Below are positions 1 through 8,244 of a stretch of DNA of 64,000 nt, in pieces (the stretch's first letter is position 1; the number at the start of each line of letters is the position of its first letter). The notes below the pieces were generated by a model that did no database searches, was not told the origin of the DNA, and was given only the letters and a program-made list of their open reading frames with translations. The stretch spans positions 1,196,859-1,260,858 of the forward strand of contig NZ_CM001373.1 of assembly GCF_000236165.1 (NCBI RefSeq), written 5' to 3'. This stretch comes from Fluoribacter dumoffii NY 23. Its GTDB lineage: Bacteria; Pseudomonadota; Gammaproteobacteria; Legionellales; Legionellaceae. The position numbers and the translations under genes are program-made.

Positions 1-621
1 ATCGACTAACCTCACCCCTTCTGTTGTCCTCAGCATGTTTTGGGGGCTGATATGATATAGATTATTCGCTAAATCGGGATGTGAAAAGCCCAGCTCGTTT
101 AGTTTCTTCAGCGCCAGAATAAATTCATCAAACAGCGGCTTAAAATCATCTCTCTTATAACCCGCTGGAAAATTCGTATCTACCTTAGGCATGAAAAGCA
201 AAACTTTATCTTTATCTTTAACATTCCATAAGCCCAAAACAAAGAACTGTTCTATGTTATGTTCTTTAAGCAAAAATTTTTGCTCCAGGATCTCGATATT
301 CGCCTGTGATTTTCCTTCAATCGTTGTTCTCCGATGTTTAAAGGCTTTGTCTTCTGTTTTTTTATATACTATGCCTTGCTTTCCGCTACCTAGCGGTTCG
401 TACTGCTTGTTTTCCTCTTTTGGCTCCCCTTTATGGCTGCGCCACATGGAAACATAATCATCAGGCTTTTGATTCACATCATAACGAACGGCATAGACCT
501 CCTGATCGTAACGAAAAATTTTAAATTTATTCTCCGGGCTATCTCCCAGATAATGGCTTGTTATTTCATCCCCTCTGATAATTTCACTTAGAGATGGACT
601 TTTTATTTTTTCTTCGTCCAT
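1..621 (-). CDS. Protein-kinase-like protein, C-terminus cut by window edge
   Basis: The reading frame is open from an ATG at 621 to the window edge (207 codons) and continues outside. It shows the order of a eukaryotic-type protein kinase N-lobe and catalytic loop: a glycine-rich loop LGSGKQGIVYK near residues 76-86, a lysine in AFKHR just after it (VAIK-like), a hydrophobic strand with LLFMPKVD, a catalytic loop beginning GFSHPDL near residue 180 followed by SPQNML, and VRLVD as the last visible residues, where the DFG-type aspartate is expected. A GAAGG stretch lies about 6 bases before the ATG. Legionella encodes several kinase-like Dot/Icm effectors, so this is a candidate effector kinase; which one cannot be said from the part seen. 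Activity is inferred, since the activation loop and C-lobe are missing from the window. Confidence 0.72.
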   Translation of the reverse strand, partial: MDEEKIKSPSLSEIIRGDEITSHYLGDSPENKFKIFRYDQEVYAVRYDVNQKPDDYVSMWRSHKGEPKEENKQYEPLGSGKQGIVYKKTEDKAFKHRRTTIEGKSQANIEILEQKFLLKEHNIEQFFVLGLWNVKDKDKVLLFMPKVDTNFPAGYKRDDFKPLFDEFILALKKLNELGFSHPDLANNLYHISPQNMLRTTEGVRLVD

Positions 622-734
622 AAGGCACCTTCATTTGCCATTCACGAAAATATATTTTTAATTATAGCTAGATAATAAGTATCTATGGGGTTTTATGCGC
701 TATAGTATAAGCAACGTTTAGGAAAGAGAGCGCT

Positions 735-923
735 ATGGCAGAAATCATTAACCTTAATAAAAAAAGGAAAGCTAAAATTCGTTTGGAGAAAGAAAAAAGG
801 ACTTCCGAAAATCGGGTCAAATTTGGACGTTCAAAAAAAGAAAAACAGTTGGCAAAAAAGGAAAATGAGCGAAGTGAACGCCATCTGGATGGCCATAAAC
901 TTGATAAAAAAGAAGAAGAATAA
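735..923 (+). CDS. DUF4169 family small basic protein
   Basis: A 62-residue, highly charged protein. It begins MAEIINLNKKRKAK and carries SENRVKFGRSKKEK and a C-terminal LDGHKLD, which is the pattern I recognise from the DUF4169 family (MAEIVNLNxxRK ... NRxxFGRTKxEK ... LDGHRLD). The function of the family is unknown. A purine-rich AGGAAAGAG lies about 6 bases before the ATG, and AT-rich sequence that could hold a promoter precedes it. It stands alone between the kinase-like gene, transcribed the other way, and the convergent synthase gene. No membrane segment or signal peptide is visible, and helix-forming charged residues dominate. Confidence 0.8.
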   Translation: MAEIINLNKKRKAKIRLEKEKRTSENRVKFGRSKKEKQLAKKENERSERHLDGHKLDKKEEE

Positions 924-1120
924 ATGGCGCCTAATTAGGCATTAATCATAAAAAAGAAAATAATATATACGCAAGAACAGCTTTATTCATAGAGTGAATG
1001 ATCAAGAGACCCATTTGTTTGCAGAAGAAATCTATTGAGTGGACTTTGAATAGTGAAAAACCAATTTAGCCTTCTGCAAACACCGGGCACATTTGTGACT
1101 ATTAAAATTTTATCTTTCGA

Positions 1121-2260
1121 TTAAATTTTTAATTTGGCAACACTCCCACTAAATCCAACACCAAAGGATATCAATAAAATATTTCCTCTCTCATTCATTT
1201 TATTAATCAAAGTATCCAGCATAAAACCTATGGAACAAGATGATAAATTTCCATAATTTTTCAGGATAGCATAGGAAACAGCGATCTTGTCCTCTTGCTC
1301 TTGCAAATTAAGATTTTTCTGCACTGCATCAATGATTTTCTTGCTTCCAGTATGAATTAGAAAATAATTAATATCCTTCTTTTCGATAGGGCAAGTAGCC
1401 TTATCCTTTTTTAAAAATTGCTCTAAAAGTAATCGACTGTAAGCCGCACCACGTACCGGGACAGTTCGGCCCAAGACATATTGTGGAAAATTCTCATAGG
1501 TAGGAATTTTACTTCCCCCTTCATTCATAGCCAATATTTCACTGTCTGAAGGTTCAATATTAGTCAAATGATAAGATTCAAAACCATCATCTAAAGTCCT
1601 ATGTCCTAAAAGGAAGGATACAGCCCCATCACCAAATAAATAGCTGTTAATTAAATTATTTAGAGAGGATGCGGCCTTTTTTTGGTCCCTATTGTCATGA
1701 AATTCTTTGATTTCCCTAAAAGAAAAAATTTTTTCTCCGGATAAAGTTGGCGATACCATTGCTGTATGCGCCTCTCCTACACATACAACAACTTGTTTAT
1801 CTGGATTAGCTTGTAAAAAGTATGAAGCAAGCTCAAAGGCTTTGATTAAAGCGCTACACCCTTGATTTTGCATATTTATTATATTGATATCATGAGGCAG
1901 TAAGTTATCTTCAGTTTTCGATAATATTTCATAGGCCATACAAGGCAAAGGTCTTTCTGCAGTATTAGTAACAGCAATAAGTAAACCAATGTTTAAATCA
2001 TGACCAAAACGCGCTACACATTTATTAATTGAATTAATAACTAAATCATTAACTCCAATCATAATCTTTCGTTCACATTTTCCACAAAGGTATTCCGGAT
2101 AATTTTCAATAATTGAATACCTATTCTCAATGTCCATTTGTTCAAGCATTTCCAAGGCTTGAGGACTAACTTTTTTTGATGCCTGATTTAGAATATCTTT
2201 ACTTGCTACATGTTGCTCAGGTACTGTAGAGGCAACACTTAAAATTTCAATTGAGCCCAT
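1121..2260 (-). CDS. KAS III / type III polyketide synthase-like enzyme
   Basis: A thiolase-fold condensing enzyme of 379 residues. The catalytic triad can be placed: Cys135 in NQGCSAL, His303 in LIHTGSKKIID, and Asn338 in YGNLSSCSIGFMLD. The IHxG plus YGNxSS pairing is closer to chalcone/stilbene-type (type III PKS) and related synthases than to housekeeping FabH, and the length of 379 also fits type III PKS (about 350-400) better than FabH (about 320). Such enzymes condense an acyl-CoA or acyl-ACP starter with malonyl units; the substrate cannot be read from sequence. AGAGGA lies 6-7 bases before the ATG. It is monocistronic, with no acyl carrier or tailoring gene beside it. A second, FabH-type synthase lies at 16.5 kb. 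The alternative is a generic 3-oxoacyl-ACP synthase III. Confidence 0.8.
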   Translation of the reverse strand: MGSIEILSVASTVPEQHVASKDILNQASKKVSPQALEMLEQMDIENRYSIIENYPEYLCGKCERKIMIGVNDLVINSINKCVARFGHDLNIGLLIAVTNTAERPLPCMAYEILSKTEDNLLPHDINIINMQNQGCSALIKAFELASYFLQANPDKQVVVCVGEAHTAMVSPTLSGEKIFSFREIKEFHDNRDQKKAASSLNNLINSYLFGDGAVSFLLGHRTLDDGFESYHLTNIEPSDSEILAMNEGGSKIPTYENFPQYVLGRTVPVRGAAYSRLLLEQFLKKDKATCPIEKKDINYFLIHTGSKKIIDAVQKNLNLQEQEDKIAVSYAILKNYGNLSSCSIGFMLDTLINKMNERGNILLISFGVGFSGSVAKLKI

Positions 2261-2638
2261 AAATATCCTCTAACTTAAAAGCTATAACAAGAACAAGGAT
2301 GTACAAAAAAATACCGATTAGGCTTTCTTTGAACACATGGAACAAATATGAAGTTACCAAACATCGTCATCTCGTTATAAATACCAAAACCTTCCTGATG
2401 GTGTTGCATCAAGATTACGGTTTTAACTATAGTACAACCAATCAAATTGGATAATTTTTTTACAGTTTTTTAGCAAAAGTTCTGGTACACAGTGAAAAAT
2501 CGGACTCAAAAGATTGGATATGGGTTTTAGATATCCCATTAGTAAAATTAATTAAATTCAGGGGTCCCAAAATGATGAGACGTACTGGCCAGAATCAATT
2601 TATTAATCAGCAATTGCACTAAATTTATTTGGGTTAAT
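2261..2638. other. Intergenic stretch, no gene seen
   Basis: About 380 bases between the synthase gene and the small DUF3096 gene. It is AT-rich, with no open frame showing recognisable protein features and no tRNA-like or clear repeat structure. It probably holds the promoter of the minus-strand synthase gene close to its right of the start codon. Confidence 0.5.
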
Positions 2639-2776
2639 TTAATGAAAAACACCTAACCCTAAAATTCCTGTAATAATCAAATAAATAGCTACAATGTAAT
2701 TTAATAATCGTGGTATAAGCAATATTAAAATTCCGGCAACTAATGCAATAATAGGTGTAAGATGTCCATCAAACAT
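2639..2776 (-). CDS. DUF3096 small membrane protein
   Basis: A 45-residue protein encoded from an ATG at 2776 to a TAA at 2639. It is nearly all one or two hydrophobic segments (PIIALVAGILILLIPRLL, then NYIVAIYLIITGILGLG), which matches the DUF3096 pattern of about 45-60 residues with a PxxLLNYIVAIYLI centre. Function is unknown; it is presumably an inner-membrane protein. A very strong ribosome binding site, GGAGGAGAAGG, lies just before the ATG and supports real translation. No partner gene is adjacent. Confidence 0.85.
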   Translation of the reverse strand: MFDGHLTPIIALVAGILILLIPRLLNYIVAIYLIITGILGLGVFH

Positions 2777-2970
2777 GGCCTTCTCCTCCTTGAGTTGAAT
2801 ATAGTTATTATAGCTCAATTCGGAGAAGCCAATAATCGCGAGTCCTACTGGTAATAGCAGTAAATCACGCGCTAGCGAGATAACCCCTCTTGTTGCATGT
2901 AAAATAAATTTGAAAAATTATTCAAAAAAGCCAATTGCATCGATTAAGTTTTGCTCAACATGTACTATGA

Positions 2971-2998
2971 TTAACTTATCGTTAAATCAAATATACCT
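2971..2998 (+). promoter_or_regulatory. Weak candidate PmrA box and -10 element
   Basis: TTAACTTA at 2971-2978 and TTAAATCA at 2982-2989 are separated by three bases, the spacing of the tandem TTAAtaTT half-sites bound by Legionella PmrA. A -10-like TATACC follows at 2992-2997. The second half-site departs from consensus in its last two bases. It lies 35 bases before the 1287-residue ankyrin gene. Confidence 0.3.
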
Positions 2999-3023
2999 AT
3001 TTCTTAAAAGGTTACGATAATTC

Positions 3024-6000
3024 ATGCTTATTCTAATTAAAATTTATCAAACAACGGGTCTAAGTGGAGTCAAAAAATATCTGCAAGACAATAATATTAA
3101 CTTGATGAATAACAATTCAATTAATGAAGTTGATGCGAATGGCTTCACAGCTTTATATTTAGCTTGCATCAATAATCACCTGGATTTAGTGCGATTCTTA
3201 TTAGAGAACGGAGCAAACCCTAACTGCAAAACCAGATCAGGCTGGACTCCTTTGCTTTATGCAGCTTCAGAGCAAAAAACTGAAATGATGAGCTTACTTC
3301 TGGACTATCGTGCAGATCCTCATGTTTTTGACTCATCTTTTAATACCCCCCTTGATTTAGCAAAAAAATCCCGTGATTGGGTCTATTACCATCCTCAATT
3401 TGAGTTTGCTTCACAATTGGAAGATTACGGATGGTTAATTGATGAATATGAAAAATTGAATCAAATTGTTAAAAGAATGGAGGCTAGTCCCGCTCAATCC
3501 CCTGCGCCCGTATTAAAAGATTTTAAAACCTTGACCCAAGAAGGAGTGGCTATACAGGATCTTGCTCATCTGGAAAAAAAGGAGTTATTGAGACTTGGTT
3601 CACAGCTACAACTCAGTTTTCAACAAACAGAAACCCAGGAAAAAATTCAGTTTCCGATTGATTACAATATGTCTCCACCTGAATTAATACATTCAATACT
3701 AAATAATTATCCCGGGATGATTGTGGGTGAAAGTCATGGGCATGAAGCGCCCAAAAGATTTTTGATTGAGAATTTAAACCTTTTAGCGGATGAGGGAGTA
3801 AGTACAATTTTTCTTGAACATCTATGTCTCGAGGAATGTGGTGAGCTTTTAGAAAGTTACTTAACATCCACCGAAGATACAGAGTTACCTGCCCCCTTAA
3901 AGAAAAGATTATATGAACAGGATTATCATCGTGAATTAAAGGATAGCCCTTACAATTTCACGAATTTAGTTAAAGCGGTGAAACAATATAATCTAGCCCA
4001 TCCGGATAAGCTGATACGAATTGTTCTTTTTGATACAAAGACGTCTTACAGCATTATGGGAAGTACATCAGATACAAAACGCGAACGGGCAATGAATTAT
4101 TTAGCTCATATAACAATCGAAAAAGAAAAGGCGCGTTTTGAGGCCAACAATCCTGGTAAGGAATTTAAGTATGTAGGTTTCATGGGGGAAACGCATACCA
4201 ATAACTTCAATAATACTGTGGGTGTAGCTGTTTATCAAAAAATTCCCGGTATTCTCGTTGATCAAATTGATGATGAAAAAAGGCAAGAGCGCGCTCCTCT
4301 TCGAAAACCAGATTATCGCTACTGGATGTTCTCAAAACCCGAAGCTGTTTCCTCTCTTAACTTCGATGAGCAGCTTAAAATGAAATACGTACTGAATCTT
4401 CTCCAGTACATTGACACGCTTATTCCCTATATATCTGACGAAGAAGAATTAAATAAAATTAATAATCTATTTATGGAAGTTTTGGAGCTAAAAAGAAAAC
4501 CTTCCAATTTAAATAATCCAATTTTGGAAAATACCATCAGTCGCCTTGTTGGACTATCTCCTGAGGAGTTACGAGAGGACTATAAAAAGCACACTGCTTT
4601 GACTCATAAAATACATCAAATCTTAACTCAGAGAGTTCAATCCCATGAAGAGTATGGGGAAATTCTCCTGGCACAGCAATTCATACAGTCGAATCCCTTG
4701 CCTACTAGAGAGAATCAGAGCGAACGGTCTCGAATTTCCAAACTCCTGGAGTTATATGAATTGAGAGGAGAATTATTTAAAGAATATAACCGGGTCTTGC
4801 AGCTAACAAATCTGGTCCAAAATGAACTGGCAAAAAAAATGCTAGTTCCCGATTATAATCTAAGCGTGGAAAAGAAACAGAATGAGAGGAATTTAATTAA
4901 GGAACTCAAAGAAAGAAGAGCGATTCTCGATGAAATCATGGCAAAAGCAGCGATTTCTCCGCAAGAACAAGGCTATGTTATTTCTAAAAACCTGGGTTCA
5001 CTTCATCAGCACATTGATTCAACCATTACTCACACTATTGAACGCTGTACCACCCTTGAGATGATTCCCCATCCGGTACATTTTTCAACTGGAGTGTGGG
5101 CTAACCTTATTGTAACTTCGCTGCGTCAAACTCTGGAACACGAAACTGAATTAAGCGAACTTCAGTTTGAAACGGCTGATAAAGCTCATGAAAAGCTTCT
5201 CTACCCCTTATACAGTATTAATGAAAATAAGCGAAATGATATTTTAATGTCCATTTTTCACCAGGTAGCCGACTTTCCCCCTCAAAAACGTAAAGAATTT
5301 TTAAGATATCTGCATCTGCAATTGTCTAAACAAGAGGATGGGAGAAATGACGAGCAGATTAAGAACGATATTAATTTCCTTCTTAATTGCGAACATAATC
5401 CCCCAAAATTGTTAATCAGGATGCAAGATCTTAAGGATCAATGGGAGTTTATTCTTCCACAAGATACCATACCCTTTATCCCACTGTTCGCCAGTGCGGA
5501 CTCTTATGCGCGTTTGGCAAATTATCTTCTAGAACTTGCAGGGAACAATCCACCTGAAAATGTTTCAATTTTACAAACTTTTACAATGCAATTTCTCTTG
5601 AATGATGTTGGTCCAAATGTTTCGTTAGATCAGGATACTTTAGATCAAATGAATACGTATCTGGCAGATTTAATATCCATGTATTTCGATTCCAAAATGT
5701 CCGACACCTTGGAAAGGAAACAAATGATTCAACGGGAAATTTATAGGAGCCCTTCTGCCAATCTATGGGTTAAGGAAATTCAAGCCAATCAATCTGAGCC
5801 CCCTCTTCCCGATAATCCACTAAATTTTTATGCCTTTGCAGAACATTTATATCAGTTAAGAGATTTTGTGCATCTTAATATAAATCAAATTTCTCAAAAT
5901 AAAGTTAATTTCTTCATGCCTCATAGGGTGCAAGACTATCTGGACAAAAATCACAGCTGTATTCTTCAACCATCGTTTACTGATCCTGGGAAATTGAACG

Positions 6001-6887
6001 TCCAGTTTAGGGAAGCTCCGGCCAATGGACATAGGCAAGTGGTAATTAATATCCCACATCTGTTTTTTTGGATTATGGATGCGGATGTGGGCACTCGTTA
6101 TTCGATTAAAGATTATTTGCAAATCTATTTCAATATCGAAAAAGAGTACACAGATATATGCCAGAATACTAACCTAAGCAATGCGGAAAACCATATCAGG
6201 AATAGAATTAATAACCTTATGGGAGAAGCCCAAGTTTCACGAACTCCTCCAATAAACAGCTCATACTCAGGTGTAGGTTTATTCGGAACAGGTTATGCGA
6301 AAAAAGAAAATTCACTGGAGTGCCTGGTTTTAGAAAATGCTTTTCGAACATCTTACAACGAAATTGCCACTGCTTTTCCTCAATTAAACTGGCCTGTTAT
6401 TGATAATATCAATTTAAAATTTGTACAACTTGAGGTAAAACAGTGTAACAACCAATTCGAACTTAATCTGTCTTTACTGGAATCCTCTAATAATAACAAT
6501 AATAATGCGTATTCCCAAAACAACCGAAACCTGCCTATTCCTCCACTTTTGGCAAGGGCTCTTATCCAAATCAGTCAACCTCAAAATCTTGTGAGCTTAT
6601 TATCATCCCTGCCTGAAGGAAGTATTCATATCAGTAATAGAGACCCCTCATCAATCTCTATTTATATTAAACATGCTCAAGGCGTGCACCAGTATTCGCT
6701 GCAGACAACTGCTGCAAATACCCTGGTTGATCAAAACAATAATAGCTATGCCAATTTAAACAGCTTTCTTGCTACTGCGGTGTCTTTTTATCGTCTGCCC
6801 CAAATTAATTCAATCAGTACTCTGGATTTACTTGGATGTCAGCTGAATATATTGAATCAGGAGAACAATCAATATCGTCCAATTTAA
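3024..6887 (+). CDS. Large ankyrin protein with EreA/ChaN/Tiki-like domain, candidate effector
   Basis: A 1287-residue protein. Residues about 35-115 form two to three ankyrin repeats (GFTALYLACINNHLDLVRFL, then GWTPLLYAASEQKTEMMSLL). Residues about 210-410 resemble the EreA/ChaN/Tiki superfamily: IVGESHGHEA near residue 233 followed by a strand ending TIFLEHL, and FMGETHTNNF near residue 386, i.e. the paired GExH and G-E-x-H motifs of that metal-dependent hydrolase/haem-binding fold. The remaining 870 residues are unrecognised, mainly helical, and contain an asparagine run near 1155. There is no signal peptide or membrane span. The start has a modest AAAGG 12 bases upstream; a weak PmrA-like box precedes it. 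Ankyrin repeats plus an enzyme-like domain in a single-gene unit suggest a Dot/Icm effector. This is inference; the catalytic role is untested and the superfamily assignment rests on motifs. Confidence 0.75.
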   Translation: MLILIKIYQTTGLSGVKKYLQDNNINLMNNNSINEVDANGFTALYLACINNHLDLVRFLLENGANPNCKTRSGWTPLLYAASEQKTEMMSLLLDYRADPHVFDSSFNTPLDLAKKSRDWVYYHPQFEFASQLEDYGWLIDEYEKLNQIVKRMEASPAQSPAPVLKDFKTLTQEGVAIQDLAHLEKKELLRLGSQLQLSFQQTETQEKIQFPIDYNMSPPELIHSILNNYPGMIVGESHGHEAPKRFLIENLNLLADEGVSTIFLEHLCLEECGELLESYLTSTEDTELPAPLKKRLYEQDYHRELKDSPYNFTNLVKAVKQYNLAHPDKLIRIVLFDTKTSYSIMGSTSDTKRERAMNYLAHITIEKEKARFEANNPGKEFKYVGFMGETHTNNFNNTVGVAVYQKIPGILVDQIDDEKRQERAPLRKPDYRYWMFSKPEAVSSLNFDEQLKMKYVLNLLQYIDTLIPYISDEEELNKINNLFMEVLELKRKPSNLNNPILENTISRLVGLSPEELREDYKKHTALTHKIHQILTQRVQSHEEYGEILLAQQFIQSNPLPTRENQSERSRISKLLELYELRGELFKEYNRVLQLTNLVQNELAKKMLVPDYNLSVEKKQNERNLIKELKERRAILDEIMAKAAISPQEQGYVISKNLGSLHQHIDSTITHTIERCTTLEMIPHPVHFSTGVWANLIVTSLRQTLEHETELSELQFETADKAHEKLLYPLYSINENKRNDILMSIFHQVADFPPQKRKEFLRYLHLQLSKQEDGRNDEQIKNDINFLLNCEHNPPKLLIRMQDLKDQWEFILPQDTIPFIPLFASADSYARLANYLLELAGNNPPENVSILQTFTMQFLLNDVGPNVSLDQDTLDQMNTYLADLISMYFDSKMSDTLERKQMIQREIYRSPSANLWVKEIQANQSEPPLPDNPLNFYAFAEHLYQLRDFVHLNINQISQNKVNFFMPHRVQDYLDKNHSCILQPSFTDPGKLNVQFREAPANGHRQVVINIPHLFFWIMDADVGTRYSIKDYLQIYFNIEKEYTDICQNTNLSNAENHIRNRINNLMGEAQVSRTPPINSSYSGVGLFGTGYAKKENSLECLVLENAFRTSYNEIATAFPQLNWPVIDNINLKFVQLEVKQCNNQFELNLSLLESSNNNNNNAYSQNNRNLPIPPLLARALIQISQPQNLVSLLSSLPEGSIHISNRDPSSISIYIKHAQGVHQYSLQTTAANTLVDQNNNSYANLNSFLATAVSFYRLPQINSISTLDLLGCQLNILNQENNQYRPI

Positions 6888-6978
6888 ATCGTTGCTTCAA
6901 GAACTTAAATCGAAATATCACAAGGCGTTACAAATGGAATAAGAATTTCAGATAAACCGATAGTTTATTCAGCGGATG

Positions 6979-8244
6979 TTAATACCCCCAGCCATTAAGT
7001 AAAGCTTTTGCCGCTTTTGATAGTAACAGCTCGTTTCGTGCATCCTCGATGATTATTTGAGCTCGTGCCAAATTACGCCAAGCTTCCCTCAAATCAACCA
7101 GGTCTCCCTCCAGATTAAAATACCTTTTTTTCGCTACTTTGAAACCCTCCTGCGCAATGTTTAATTCAATGTTAAGGTGTTTTATTCGAATTAAAGTAGA
7201 TTTAATGCTTAAATCAAGTTGTGCATTTAACTCTTGTATGTATTGTTTTTGTGCGGCAACAGCTTTTTGTTTGACGAGTAACTTAGCTTGGGCTTTATTG
7301 ATGCGACTTGTTATATTAAGATCAAAAAGCGGCATTGAAACCCCAACTCCGACAGCATAATCCTCCCTTCCTATCAAATGGGTTTTATCCATACCGCCAC
7401 CACTGGCAATCGCTACGATCTCAGGTCTAAATCGTGATTTTTCTTTTATTAAATTTTCATAGGCTGCTTTGGCGTCGGCAATCGCTCTTTTCACATAGGG
7501 GCTTGAATAAACACGGCTTTTTGAGTTTAATGAGTCAATCAGGCTCTCTGATAATACTGGACAATCAATTGTAGAGGCACTTTTACCTATAATTACGGAG
7601 AGTTCTTTAAGACTTCCCAGAACTTGTTCCTTTAAATATGAATATTCTGTACGTGCTTCTTGCGTCTCTGATTCGGACAAATAATTATCGACTACAGACC
7701 GTTGCCCTGTTTTTACAAAATGCTTTGCTTCCTTGGTAATGAGAGCTGATTCCTTAGCCAAATTAGACCATATTTCTTGTTTTTTTTTATAGGTAGCACA
7801 TTGATAAAAAGCTTTCAAGGCAAATAATTGAACTTCATACATAGTCACACGAGTAGTTTGCCTGGCTACATTAACTTGCGAACGAGCTGCATTTACCGCT
7901 GCTGCAGTTTTGCCAAAATCATAAATTAACTGTTTGGCAACAACTCCTGCTGTAGGTCCTGAGCGATAAGGAGATCCAACTAAACCTTCAATACCAAGCC
8001 AATTGGAGGAACCAGGAAAACCCGTACTTTCCAGAGCCTCTGCTCTTAGAATAGGAAAATAATGCGCTTTAGCTACTTCAATTTCTTTAACTTTTACAAG
8101 TACATCTAGTTGCGCCTGATTGATAGATTGACTGTTTTTTTCAGAAAGACGCAACAGTTCCTCCGTAGTTAACATATGTCTAGAATTTGCCCAAACAGGG
8201 ACAAAGATACAATAGAAAAAAAATATAATCCAAATACGCTTCAT
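6979..8244 (-). CDS. TolC-family outer-membrane efflux protein
   Basis: A 421-residue protein that starts with a clear signal peptide (MKRIWIIFFFYCIFVPVWA). The rest is a duplicated helical-hairpin protein typical of TolC/OEP channels: LTTEELLRLSEKN...INQAQLDVLVK at the N-terminus, the VVAKQLIYDFGKTAAAV strand entry, and a second half beginning near residue 245 with VGVSMPLFDLNITSR. Its ATG overlaps the stop codon of the upstream RND pump gene by ATGA, so the two are translationally coupled and this is very probably the outer-membrane duct of that pump. The length is near the family norm (about 420-480). It is the last gene of the four-gene export cluster. Confidence 0.88.
   Translation of the reverse strand: MKRIWIIFFFYCIFVPVWANSRHMLTTEELLRLSEKNSQSINQAQLDVLVKVKEIEVAKAHYFPILRAEALESTGFPGSSNWLGIEGLVGSPYRSGPTAGVVAKQLIYDFGKTAAAVNAARSQVNVARQTTRVTMYEVQLFALKAFYQCATYKKKQEIWSNLAKESALITKEAKHFVKTGQRSVVDNYLSESETQEARTEYSYLKEQVLGSLKELSVIIGKSASTIDCPVLSESLIDSLNSKSRVYSSPYVKRAIADAKAAYENLIKEKSRFRPEIVAIASGGGMDKTHLIGREDYAVGVGVSMPLFDLNITSRINKAQAKLLVKQKAVAAQKQYIQELNAQLDLSIKSTLIRIKHLNIELNIAQEGFKVAKKRYFNLEGDLVDLREAWRNLARAQIIIEDARNELLLSKAAKALLNGWGY

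Noticed and set aside
191..457. Plus-strand 88-codon frame
   Set aside because: It is a shadow of the kinase-like frame on the minus strand and has no protein features of its own.
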